A DNA stretch of 64,000 bases from Valencia hispanica (lineage: Eukaryota; Chordata; Actinopteri; Cyprinodontiformes; Valenciidae). A program made the position numbers and the translations under genes. How positions within the stretch are numbered: position 1 is the stretch's first letter; each line of letters begins with the position of its first letter. Shown piece after piece: positions 21,988 through 32,372 of the stretch. The stretch spans positions 7,372,501 to 7,436,500 of the forward strand of contig OY747705.1 of NCBI GenBank assembly GCA_963556495.2, in the 5' to 3' direction. The notes below the pieces were generated by a model, which was given only the letters and a program-made list of their open reading frames with translations, did not search any database and had not been told where the DNA came from.

Positions 21988-24877
21988 CTACACACTTGCC
22001 AGGTACACATAAAAGTAAAAGTGGTCCACCTTTTCCCTAATAATCTTAAACACGCCAGGGTCTCTATAAATGCGTTGGATGAGAATGTCGTCCTCGGCAT
22101 AAACCACAAAGTCGCACCATCTCATTCCTGTGATCAGGAGCTGCCCTTGCACCTGCCAGCAGTAATTGTGACTTGACATGAGTTTCATTGTACCATTACA
22201 CTTTTTTAAATATTTACAATCAACATAACTTTTCACATTTGGGCATTTTATTTCCAATAAACCAAACGCTGGTCCCTCTGTAGGATCAAACATCAAACCA
22301 TCTGGAGAAGAGCCTAACCATGGGGCATCTGGATGAATAACAAAACCACAGGGCCAATAGTTGGTGTTCTTGACCCTGCAGTATTCGTGAATAGCAACCG
22401 ACTCCAGTGCAAGGCCCCTCTTCATGGCTTGTGTGGCAGCTGTTCCCTTCCTGATCCGCTGGGCTAAACCCAGAGCAGAACTGGACCCTCTAACGTGACA
22501 CACTTCCCGAAAACGTGAGGATGTAATGCGCGGCTTCCTTACATTATGCCACTCCACTGTGGCACCCTGCTCCCTCGTGGCACCTTCCACTTGTCGGGCC
22601 TCCTCCAGCGTTGTGGCCAGACACTGCAGTTCAAGTTGCTGCTGGTGGCAGCAAACAAACTGGACACAAGTGGACTCGAGATGGTAATCGTCCAGTGGCA
22701 GCAGCGGTGGTGGAGGGGCATCCGGATGGTGAGTGATGACTCGGCTGACTGGCAGTGGGTGTTGAAAAGCAATCGGGCTACCTTCCTGCACTTTTCCAAA
22801 AGCCGCGTCAACGAGAGGGACATCAGCGCTGATGGCCATGGTGGTGATGAGAGGCGCTACGTCAGCTGGAAAGTCCTCATAGACCTCTGGCACCCGGAGG
22901 ACATCAGTGTCAACCATTTCTCCCCGCACTGCTTTGTAACTTTTGCTCCTAAAATAAATACACCAAAGTATAAAAATTCTACATTGGTACAGAACAACTA
23001 CATGGGAACTTTAACGACAATTACCTTACACCGTTTCCTACAGTGCGCTGCTTCGGTCTTGCGGAGACAAAAACCATGTCACGTACCCGGCCTGGTTTCA
23101 CACCCTGTCAGCACATAAAGTACAATACGACAGTTACGCCTCATACTTAGAAAGAAGGCATGATAGCCAATATTTAAATGCACATCACAAAGACATTGTC
23201 ATTATACATAACGTAAACAAGTCTAAATAAATAACTGATGTTACTGACAACTGTAATGTTTGTTTATTTGATGTGTACCAAAAAAAAAAAAAAACAGCAA
23301 AAGTTTGCGTCCCTCACATTGTGTGTTCCCTCACTCTTGTTTCATATAGAACTGGATGGCATCCCAATGTATTTCACAGAAGTGAAAAAAAAAAAAATCA
23401 TATTTCAGGTTCACTTGAGCTGTACACTTACCATGGTCCTTGGTTTGTGCCAGCTTTGTTCTGTCTCTGTGCAGCTAAGCACAGGTGGCACAGCTGACAA
23501 ATTCAGAGCAGAGTAGTGTGCAGTCTGGTACAACAGAGCAACACTGTGATTGCACAACAGGGTACCAGCCGCACAAGAGCACTCAACCTCTGCTATCTCG
23601 ACAGAGGAGCGGTCTTCAAACAAAATCTAAACATAAAAGAAACTGTCACAAAAACAGCATAATTATCACCATTGTCAGTCAGCAACTAGAAAATGAGAAT
23701 GTGGGAGCTGGGAAGTAAATATAATTAAAGTTACAAATCCTTATTCTGTAATGTAAAAAAATATATATTTTACTACTAACTGCCCCATATTGCTCATTTT
23801 CACATTAAGTTGGGAACACAATACAGGAGAGTCTTGGAAGATTTCTAAACTGCTTTGGCTGTACACTGTTACTTGCAAAAGCCCAAATAAATGCTTTAAT
23901 TGTTTACTTTTTACAGAGGGTGTTATTTAATAAGAACAATCACAATCATCATAGATACAGCAACAGATAGTTATTATAAGTGAGAATGCCTTGATGTTTT
24001 TATTAGATTTGCATCGGAGTGTAATGATAACTCATTCAACAAATGTAAAAAAAAAGTGACTGGGAGGGGAGTTTTGAGTAAACGCCTGTATTGCGTTCCG
24101 AGGTTTAGACAGAACAAATGATAACCACGAAAAGTCTTAAGCAGACTGAACTGGCCCGTGAACTGACCTTAGCATTAACAAAGTGAAACTTCAAAGTAGA
24201 ACAAGGAACTGAAGCCATTAAAACCAGCTTTGGGGTTCTCATGAAAGCTAATGATTCCAATAAACAAAAATGCGTGAAATTCATAAAGTTGGATGGAGCG
24301 TATGTTAACCTGCCGCATTAGCCGTAGTCTCCATAAATATCGCAACAAGAAATGGTAACTAGGCCTACATAAGTTTAACATTAGTGACACAAGGACCCGA
24401 AAACCTAGTCCGATTGGCATGGAACAGATGAAGGTTTCTGTTGTCGTTTCACCCTACTCTCAGTTCATGCGGCTTGTCATGCTTTCGCATGGACCTGTAA
24501 CAGACCGCCCTGACGCTCACCCCCCCTGATGGGTCTTTGTTAGAAACTGTGGACAATTAAGACTGTAAGACAATTGAAACTGTAAAGATTTAGGTTACTT
24601 TGAAATATAAACTTTACAACTGAAGAAAGACAACAACAACAAAAAACACATTTTGGGAAGTTGATAGGAGCTAAAGCTAGTTAGCCTGACAGTGACAGGT
24701 AGGTTTTTTGTTTTACTTACGTTCATAGTTGTCGATGTAATTAGACACATAAAATTTGAAGCCTTTCTCCTTCTTGCAACGGGGAGCCGATGATAAAGCC
24801 CGAATCAAGCGAAGAACATCGTTAATAGACACTTTAGGCAGGTCCTGAAGACAGCGGGTGTAAAACTGCGCCATCAT
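21988..24877 (-). CDS. SWIM zinc-finger / YqaJ-type nuclease (5 exons)
   Basis: Five minus-strand exons join in phase: 24877-24721, 24546-24458, 23626-23432, 23104-23025 and 22948-21988, all with GT-AG introns. They give an unbroken 493-codon frame. Exon 1 starts MMAQFYTRCLQDLPKVS; an upstream in-frame ATG at 24967 lies within the terminal repeat and is unlikely. Exon 2 carries VRAVCYRSMRKHDKPHEL. Exon 3 holds a SWIM finger, C98-S-C-x6-C-N-H109, followed by SWHKPR. Exon 5 holds the YqaJ/lambda-exonuclease-like core: RKPRITSSRF, E in RGLALES, D in LGSSPDG, the E-x-K of LLEIKCP and QVQGQLLITG, all expected catalytic or structural residues. Such nucleases chew or nick DNA ends; its job in transposition is unknown. 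Only about 400 bases separate its stop from that of the transposase gene. Confidence 0.88.
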
Positions 24878-24972
24878 TTTCAGCCGTCTCAGAAGGGAAC
24901 CGGAAGTGCAAACAATCACACCGTAGAATGCGGAAATAAAATAACGGTGTCCGGTGCAACAAGCCAATTACA

Positions 24973-25190
24973 TGTTGTTCCCTCAGCACACATGTAACCT
25001 GCTTTTCTAATGTGATTGAACCGGCATCAATTAGGTTTCACGCGATGCTGTGCGTCTGACGTCAAGACGTCTCCGCCTTCTCCAGAACTTTCTACTTACA
25101 GTTGAACCGCCATTTTGTCGGCTCTGGCTACTTGGGAACAAGATAGACACTGAATTACCACTGTCACCATCGTTTTTAAAGGTAAGTTAG
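24973..25190 (+). promoter_or_regulatory. CpG-bearing promoter-like region and possible 5' exon
   Basis: Contains TGACGTCA-like TCTGACGTCAAGACGTC (25044-25060), CGCCATTTTGTCGG, and a GT donor (AAAG|GTAAGT) at 25181. It has no TATA box. It is a plausible TATA-less start for the plus-strand genes that follow; no expression evidence is available. Confidence 0.4.
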
Positions 25191-26310
25191 AGGAGAAACG
25201 AATAATTTAATATCTTAGTTATAAATGTGTTAAAGTGTGTTGTTAAATTTATTCGATAGCATCTGCCGCTATCACCCGCTAGCATCCGGGACAGCTAGTG
25301 GAGCTAGCAACTCTCCTACGGAGCTTCACCTGATATAATTTTGCGGGCGGGACTCTCTTGGTTTAATATCGTAACATTATCTTATGTTTATTCAGATTCA
25401 GATGTGTATTATTGGTGTTGGATTAGTGTTAGTTATTCATTAGAATTAGCCCATTATCGCAGCAACCTGGGTCGCGGTTCTCTTCAGACTACTTCAGGCA
25501 CGCATTTATACATGAGTGTTGGTTCACATGCCTGTCGGCGCGCACAGTTCATGCGGTCACGGCCACGGATGATGTGGGAGGTAATGTTAAATATGCTGTA
25601 ACTGTGGTGCTTCAGGGGAGCGTGAATTTACTACCACCCGTGTTGTTTTCAATGTACTTGATGTTCATGGTGAAACCCAACTGTACACGTCTCTGACACG
25701 TCGCGCTGCGATTTTGTTCCGTCCTTATTTCAAACCCACCGTGAGCGTTTAGCCCGCGAGACTTTGTTTACAGGGCTGCTTTCGTATTTACGCTAATTAT
25801 TACCGAGGCATTGGTGATAAATGTTTAATGTCTGAAGAGTAGTGGTGTTGTGCTAGTGTGTTGATAAGCACCTGTGTTAGTTTGTGCCAGCTGCTGCTGA
25901 TTCCTGCCTTCCCCGTCCTAAATCAGTTACCAGGTGGGGTAATGAGGAGTGAAAGTTAGATATTATACTCATATTCAAACTTAACACTGGAATGAAAATT
26001 TTCTTCTCTTTACTATTAATTGATTCCTAGTTTTTCTTATTTTTTTTTCATGACTGGCGGTGGTTACTTCAGGCCAGGACACAACTCATTTGGACTACTA
26101 AAGGTAAGTTTCACTCCTAGAATAGAGTGCTACAGACCAGGCTGAAATGTGGCTGTATAACTTACAGTATAGTGTGTTGAAGTGAAAAAATATTTGAAAA
26201 AATAAACATAATTTAAAGATTTACAGTAAATGAGAAATGCAGGTGATTGTTTACAGGCCTTTTTTAAATTGAGCTGTAATAACAACTTTTAATGTACAGT
26301 ACTAATAGTT
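25191..26310 (+). other. CpG-containing intron-like stretch
   Basis: No coding frame is recognised. 25480-25760 is comparatively CpG-rich for this window. A second donor-like site AAAG|GTAAGT occurs at 26101, preceded by a candidate short exon (CCAGGACACAACTCATTTGG). It could be the 5' untranslated part of the broken gene at 26311. Confidence 0.35.
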
Positions 26311-27040
26311 TTGCAAAAAATGTATTACAATTTTGTAACACAACAACAATTAAAAATAATACACAAATTCATAAAGGCATCATACACAAACACACTGGTT
26401 TTCCCAGACTGTGACCTTAAACCAAAGCACCATTACTTGGAACATTATCCATACTTGATCTATAAGTTTGGGCCACTAGTTGCCCTATGGACTATGCCTT
26501 TTGAAGCAAAGCATAGCGTTTTTAAAAGAGTTGCAAGGAATATCAGATGCTTCAAAAATGTGCTTCTTTCCCTTTCACTGAGACATTAGTATCAGATAGC
26601 ACATTATTTGCAAGCAAATAGCTTTACCAAACCTCCATTGGAAGTAACAGATGTTTCCACTGTTCACATTGATGTTCTTAACAAGGACTGCACTGAGACA
26701 GAAGTCTCCAGATATGGACAATGTGTGCTTGGCTAAAAGTGTAGCACATAATGGACTAAAATATAAGTGTGGGATGATCTTGATCCACAGCTCACTGGGA
26801 GGACTGCCAGAGTTTGGTGAAATCATCCAAATGGTGATACTGCAGGACAAACTAATGTTCATTGTGAAAAAGCTTAGAGGATGGTATATGGAACACTACA
26901 GAGCTTATGATCTCAAAACATCACCAAGCAAGGAAGTGGAACTTGTTGAGCCACAAGAACTACATGATACCTACCCACTGGCAGACTTCAAAATTGGAGG
27001 GATGCGTCTATTCACTTTGAAAAGATATGTCCATGTTTAA
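26311..27040 (+). pseudogene. C-terminal part of unclassified multicopy teleost protein
   Basis: Function unknown. The segment with KPKHHYLEHYPYLIYKFGP, LWTMPFEAKHSVFKR and CFKNVLLSL is one I recognise from many unnamed, multicopy fish proteins, often with C2H2 fingers at their N-terminus, which is absent here. The frame reads to a TAG at 26587-26589, continues in the same frame (QIAHYLQANSFTKPPLEV), then shifts frame near 26725. It runs through LPEFGEIIQMVILQDKLMFI and WYMEHYRAYDL to the usual end LKRYVHV and a stop at 27040. So it has one nonsense change, one frameshift and no N-terminus. It lies 315 bases upstream of the next gene on the same strand. Confidence 0.7.
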
Positions 27041-27104
27041 AGGGTGAGGCCTCTGAATGTGATAAGTTAGTTATGCATTTGTTAATGTATTGCTGGATTC
27101 TTAT

Positions 27105-27245
27105 CCTCTGCTCTCCACCTCCTCTCTTTGTCTTCTCTCTTCTCCTCCTTGTCTCCCATCTTCTCCTCACCTCCTCTCTCCTCCACCATTCGCCCTTTCT
27201 TCTGCTCCCATCTCCTCCTCTATTTGCCTTCTCTCTTCTCTAGTT
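27105..27245 (+). repeat. polypyrimidine tract 1
   Basis: About 140 bases almost all C and T on the plus strand (CTCCTC/TCTTCTC words). It resembles the tract at 29283-29530 and lies just before the first coding exon of the next gene. Confidence 0.8.
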
Positions 27246-27354
27246 TGACAGTAAATTCTCCTAGTTAGAAATAAGTCAGTGGTACCCCTAGAGGGGATTT
27301 GCTTCACATATTGGATCCTTGCAAACTGTGCTTGTGCTCTCTTCTCAGACCACC

Positions 27355-30043
27355 ATGGCTGGTTCAACACCTGCAAGACTGAAGGTGATTTTAGGGGAGA
27401 ACAACATTGAAAAACTGACTCTTCCAAATGGCTTCCTAGAGTCACTAGATGACCTTCTCAGCGCAATACACACTACCTTTGGGTTAAAGGGTAACATCAG
27501 ACTGCAATACATGGACCATGACTTCTTCAATCTGAATTCTACCACTCAACTTAAGGATTTGGGGACAATCAAGGTGATCCACCAGCAAACAAATCCACCT
27601 TTGATCAGTGACACTCAGTCTACTTCATCTCTGTCTCTTTCATTTGAGTCTGAGGACGGTGCTTCATTGGCATCAAATGGCATAATTATCCTCTCATCCC
27701 CTGAGTCTGTGTCATCTCGAACACAACAGTGGCCAGCGGATTTTGCAATTCCCCAATTTTCATATGACACGGAGCTACAGCTAGAGAAGGGGAATACTGA
27801 GTACTGTGTGAGCCAAAAAATTGACTGTCAGCTCGCGAATGCTGTCTGATATCCTGAAAAGAGTAGCAGAAGAAATATATCGTTATAAGGCCTACCCAGA
27901 GGAAGCACATTTCTGTGAAGCTGCAGAGGCCCTAATCAAAAAGCACCCCTGTTTGAAAGAACTTGGCTCATTCAATGGCTGCTACGGTTGGAAACAGCGA
28001 CTGAAATACAAAATGGCAAACTACAGGACTCAGCTCAAATTACAGGGGTGTCCAGAGTTGTGTGTAAACTCCCTGAAATCTAAAGCTACTACAGATGCTT
28101 TCCCTGCTAAAAAGGTGAAGAAGCCAAAACGGTCTGAAGCTAACTTTTATCCATCCTTTCCTACTGGTGAGACTCTGGACAGCCTGGAAAAAGTGAGACT
28201 AGAACTTCTGACAGAAATCGGGATAAGGAACAAGGAAAGGGTCATCGCAGACAAAATGGCTAACACGTTTTCCTACAGACGACATGAGGTGGTAAACCAG
28301 GAACCAAGCATTCAGGACTTCAGGGACAGATGGCCTGCACTCTTCACACAGAAAGGGGTAAGTATGGAACTGAAGTGATCAGTCTGTATTCTTCAAGATT
28401 TATTACAGTGAGCTTTCGTGAATTGGTCATAACTTGATGTGGTTGAGATTTTAGAACACTGAACTACATTTTTAATTTCCACATGTTATACTTTTTGGGA
28501 AATTGATATTTTGGCAGGTATGCTTCAGTGGTTACTTTGTGTGTTCTGAGTGTTTATACAGGATGAGACCAGTTGCATTTTGTCCATAATACAATATCTA
28601 ATGTCATTTGTGTTTTGTTTTCAGATTAATTCAGAGTTCCAGAGGCTCATGGCTGTTCCTCTTGAGGAGAAGTTCATGGCCCAGTTAGACTCAAGTCAGC
28701 TGATCAAAGTCATCCGAGCCAAAGGAGGAGCAACACGCCAAAAGACTGAGAACATCATGGATACATTGGACCAGGTAAATCTGTACAATCAAACAAGAAA
28801 CGTCATAACTAAAAGGGTTGTCCCGATATATCTGTATACTTCATAAATACATTAATACGGGCAGGCCAATGCTGATCATGGCTTTCATAAGCATGAATGT
28901 TTTTAGCGACTCAAAAACTACACCACTGAGCTCATCCCTTTTTTCTTTCTGTAATGAATCTCTGGGATTGTAAATGACTGTTTTTAAATAAAGTAAGTGT
29001 AAGATACGAGTAAGGATGTCTGTCTTATGAAATTTAGAACAATAAAATTAATCAATGTTTGTTGTTCTAGACTGTGGACATTAATCTTAGGCGGGAATGT
29101 GTGCTGAAAGCCCTCACCGTCTTCCTGGGAGAAGATGCAGATGACCTGATCAAGGAATATCTTGTAAGTTTCAACAGTTTGTATGTCAGCACATCTTGTC
29201 AAAGTGACACAAAAAATATCCTTTTAACTGTTAGAACAACCCCTGAACCATGGTTGGATTGCTGATATTTTGTATTTTATTATCATGGCCATATTTCTCC
29301 TCCCTGTCTCCTTTCTTTTCCTTCTGACGTCTTTTTCTTGTCTCCTCCTCTTCTCCTCCCCTCCCCTCTCCTTCTCCCCTCTTTGCCATCACTTTTGTCC
29401 TCGTTGACTCCTCTTCTTCTCCCTCTCCTTTTCCTCTCTTTGCTTTCTGTCTTCTCCTCATTTTTTCCTCCTTGCCTCCTCTTCTTCTCCTCCCTCTTTC
29501 TCGTCTTCTTGCCTTCTCTCTTCTCATTTTGGGAAATCTTATGTTTCCTGCTTACAGTTAATGGTCTGATTGATACACATCTGCTGGTTGTGGTGTGTGA
29601 TGACACCCAGGAAAGAAATATTCCAGCTCATAACACATATTACAACACCCAAAAAACTTAATCACACTAAGATGTGAGGCCAGTGATGATTTGTGTTTGT
29701 GTCCTGTACCCCTTTATAGGACTCTGGAGCAGATGATGTTCAGAGAGACCTGGAGCAGCTCACCATGGCAGTGTTTGTCATTCGGAAGGAGGGGGAAGGG
29801 CTGCAGGAGCCACCTGAAGACATTGGCATCGTCATTGAGGGTGTGAACGTGTTGCATGAACTGACTTCGGTTGCCTCAGCTTGTGCCTTGCTTCTAGGTT
29901 TGATTTATGCACTCAACCTAGCTTACCCAAAACCCTTTCGCTTCACTTTTGAAGTGGTCCAAAAAATCTTCATGCAGCTTGATCAGCACAAGATGTCCCC
30001 CAAAGTCCATAATCTGTATAGCAAACTTCAAAGCTTGCAGTAA
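27355..30043 (+). CDS. PB1-like, SAMD3-like multicopy protein (5 exons, one apparent frameshift)
   Basis: Function unknown. It matches from memory a large teleost family labelled uncharacterised or SAMD3-like. The start ATG at 27355 has a good context (CACCATGG) and follows an acceptor (TTCTCAG). Exons are 27355-28357, 28625-28774, 29071-29163 and 29720-30043, all GT-AG and phase 0; the first may be split in the intact family. Exon 1 has a PB1-like ubiquitin fold (LKVILGENNIEKLTLP to LKDLGTIKVI), a serine-rich linker with ILSSPESVSSRTQQWP, then LKRVAEEIYRYKAYPEEAHF, CLKELGSFNGCYGWKQRLKY and the KKPKRSEANFYPSFPTGET block. The last exon carries PPEDIGIVIEGVNVLHEL and LLLGLIYALNLAYP. One slip at an A6 run (27815-27820) breaks exon 1; everything else is open. 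Confidence 0.75.
29283..29530 (+). repeat. polypyrimidine tract 2
   Basis: About 250 bases of C/T on the plus strand with sparse G or A, in the last intron of the gene above. It shares TCTCTTCTC and CTCCTTG words with 27105-27245. Frames across it on both strands are artefacts. Confidence 0.8.
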
Positions 30044-30600
30044 TGACACACAACAATGTATTCTGCCCCTGGACCAACAAATGGCCTTGTGCCATCATGT
30101 GAAAGAACAATGGTGTTTGGATATATAGCATGTTAAAAATTTAGTTCCTTTCAGATGTTGGGCCTTTTTTATGCTACAAGAGACAATGAAGAGACTCAAC
30201 AAATATTCCTCAAACCACTTTTTGAAATGCTTTTACACAGATTTTAAGTATTGATGTGTTCAATTATACAACAAACTCTTGTTCCCATTGGTCAGCTATA
30301 CTGTTCAGATTGATAATATTCATTGGCTGGTTAAAGACGTTTCTGTAGACTCTTGGCACTTTTTCATAGTTGTAATAGCACTGTATCTGCTGAGATTGTT
30401 AGGCATATTTGTGTAATACTTTGTTGCACTATTTTGTACTTTGCTGACAAAATAACTGTGGTCCTACTACAGTTACTTATGCATTTTGTGCATAATGTTT
30501 TTAAAAAGGACAAATGTGTAATGTGTTGGCCCAAAAGCTGTGTTGGTGGTTCATTACATTTATACAAGTATAAAAAAAAGAAACATCAGATTTTGAGTTT
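30044..30600 (+). other. 3' flank of the gene at 27355
   Basis: Likely 3' UTR. No clear AATAAA is seen; AT-rich with no other gene. Confidence 0.35.
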
Positions 30601-30978
30601 TTAAAAATAATTTCATCCAACTTAAAATTGTAACTTTAGTTATGTTAGACAAACTAAAATTTCATTTTAAGGTTACTGCAAAAAGTTATTTACATTAAAC
30701 CATAGTATTAGGTTAGAAAACAGCAGTATTTTACTTTTGGGTTATGCAAATTATTGAGTTGGAAAAACTGACAAATTTAAGTTGACTTGCCTTAATTTTA
30801 AGTTGGATTAATGCAAAATGTTGATTTGAGAACAATTGAATTGTTTCGTACATGTGACTTAAATCAATTGTGTTAATCTAACTTATTAACTTAATTTTAA
30901 AGAACTTAATTCATTTAGGTGTTACCAATTGAAACAATTCAATTAAGTTGGTTCAACTATTTTCTTTTTTCAGTGTAT
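30600..30978. repeat. AT-rich MITE-like repeat ending TTTTTTCAGTGTA
   Basis: Built from AACTTAA, ATTTTAAG and CAATTCAATTAAGTTGG words and ending CTTTTTTCAGTGTATGG. This is a widespread fish non-autonomous element end; the other boundary is unclear. Confidence 0.5.
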
Positions 30979-32085
30979 GGACAGAAAAAAAAAGCCTGCA
31001 TTCACTTCATTTTTAGCTTAGTTGAACCACAGTTCTCCAGTCAGAGATATACAGCTTTCACCAAGCCTAATTGAGGAGGGTAATGGGCTTTTTGGATGCT
31101 GTCTACCCACAGGTTAGAAGAAGCAAGGAACAGAAGACAATGACTAAAGTGATTTCTCACAGAAAAAACAATGCAGTTCTGTGTCCTTGTCAGTACGTAC
31201 AGATAAATGATCAAAATAGGAAAAATGTTGTATTTTCTGCACACAAACATAATTGTTTTTCTACCCCTCATGATGTAGCACAGTGTTTCTGCCAACTGGT
31301 CTGTGTTTGAGGCGCCCCCTTGAACATGATTATTATTGTCACTGTCTGTGCCCAGTCAGAGAGGTGACAAATGTCTGGAATACATGTAAACATCTTCAGT
31401 GGACAGTTACAGATGACATGTTTATCACACAGACAGTAGGGTGCATTAGGAGGTACCAATCAGGCCTTAGAAGCCTTCTGGACGGAGGTGGCGACCAACC
31501 TGTTGGACATGTCATTTTTCCAAGAGAAATGTTGCTGTCTTGTAGAAGATGTCTGTCACCTAAAAATGTCAAACTCACATCAACACCTTCAAACACAGGC
31601 AGACTTGTTCCATCATATATGCTCTGTGGAGTTCAAAGGGAGCTGTTGAAAGAACAAATAGGTATTGATTTTACCACCTAAAATGTTGCATGTGTGATTC
31701 TGAGCAGAATATGATAGGTCTATGTAAGCTGGGAGCTGTAAAATGTTTTGGATTGTTGTTCCTGGTGCAAACAATTTTACCCCTCCTGTGTGTAGGTTTC
31801 TTTCTTTATATTTCCATAAAAAAGCTCCTATCATGTTCAAAATCCACTGGCCAGTTTGCATTTATACTAAATGTATGCCTGCAAAAATAACCAAATTTAT
31901 TCTGACTAAAAATATTACCAATGCAGGCGAAGAATAGATGCACCCAGATGTGGACATTAAGAGTCAACCTTCTGTCCGACTGATTCGACAACAAAAACAG
32001 AAAAAGACAACCTCAGTTACTACAAATGAGTTTTAAACCAATCAGCCCACTAAACCTCATAACCTTTTCTGCCACTCCCGTTTAA
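30979..32085. other. spacer, unrecognised
   Basis: A 132-codon plus frame (31283-31681) is the longest, but it has no motif I know and includes no splice or domain support. I treat it as chance or very old repeat. Confidence 0.3.
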
Positions 32086-32087
32086 AG

Positions 32088-32372
32088 TCACATGACAGCA
32101 TTTTAGTTGGATTTAAATGTGGACTTTGATTTGTCCACTCTGTAAACATTTTTTTAGGCCATTCAGAGGTGGACTCATTGGTGTTTTTTTGGATTATTAT
32201 CCTTTTATATCAACCAAGTGCATTTAAGGTCACAAACTGACACAGTAGCAGGACATTCTTCTTCAGGATTTTCTGGTTAAAGTGCAGACATCATGGTTTC
32301 CTCAGCTAGGGCAAGTTTTCAAGATAATCAGCAGCAAATCCATCAAAAACCACCACCGTGTTTGACTCCGCC
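32088..32372 (-). pseudogene. Tc1-like transposase fragment
   Basis: In reverse, AAACACGGTGGTGG, CATCATG, TCCTGAAGAAGAATGTCC, AATGAGTCCACCTCTGAATG and the terminal CATTTAAATCC phrases match the middle of a common fish Tc1-like family, the same family as the end fragments at 56313, 57660 and 61695. No open frame survives. Confidence 0.65.

Larger units (their letters stand above)
18944..24972. mobile_element. ISL2EU-like DNA transposon, two convergent genes
   Basis: About 6.0 kb. The ends show a short inverted repeat: AATTGGCTATGTGCAC at 18946-18961 and the reverse complement of AATTGGCTTGTTGCAC ending at about 24970 (13 of 16 identical). Exact ends and target duplication are uncertain. Inside are a plus-strand THAP + DDE transposase gene (19086-21571) and a minus-strand SWIM + YqaJ nuclease gene (24877-21988), 3' ends facing each other about 400 bases apart. 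From memory, this pairing of a DDE_Tnp_4-type transposase with a YqaJ exonuclease gene is the mark of eukaryotic ISL2EU elements. That name is my inference; the domains are seen directly. Confidence 0.8.

Noticed and set aside
22546..23118. 190-codon plus-strand frame
   Set aside because: Antisense of the last exons of the SWIM-YqaJ gene.
24175..24420. 81-codon minus frame considered as the missing exon of the SWIM-YqaJ gene
   Set aside because: Wrong residues and no matching phase; the exon at 24546-24458 fits phase and family pattern instead.
29231..29661. Charged or serine/leucine-rich frames over the C/T tract
   Set aside because: Low-complexity intron sequence of the PB1-like gene.
31283..31681. 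132-codon plus frame
   Set aside because: No recognised motif and no exon signals; codon content is not distinctive.
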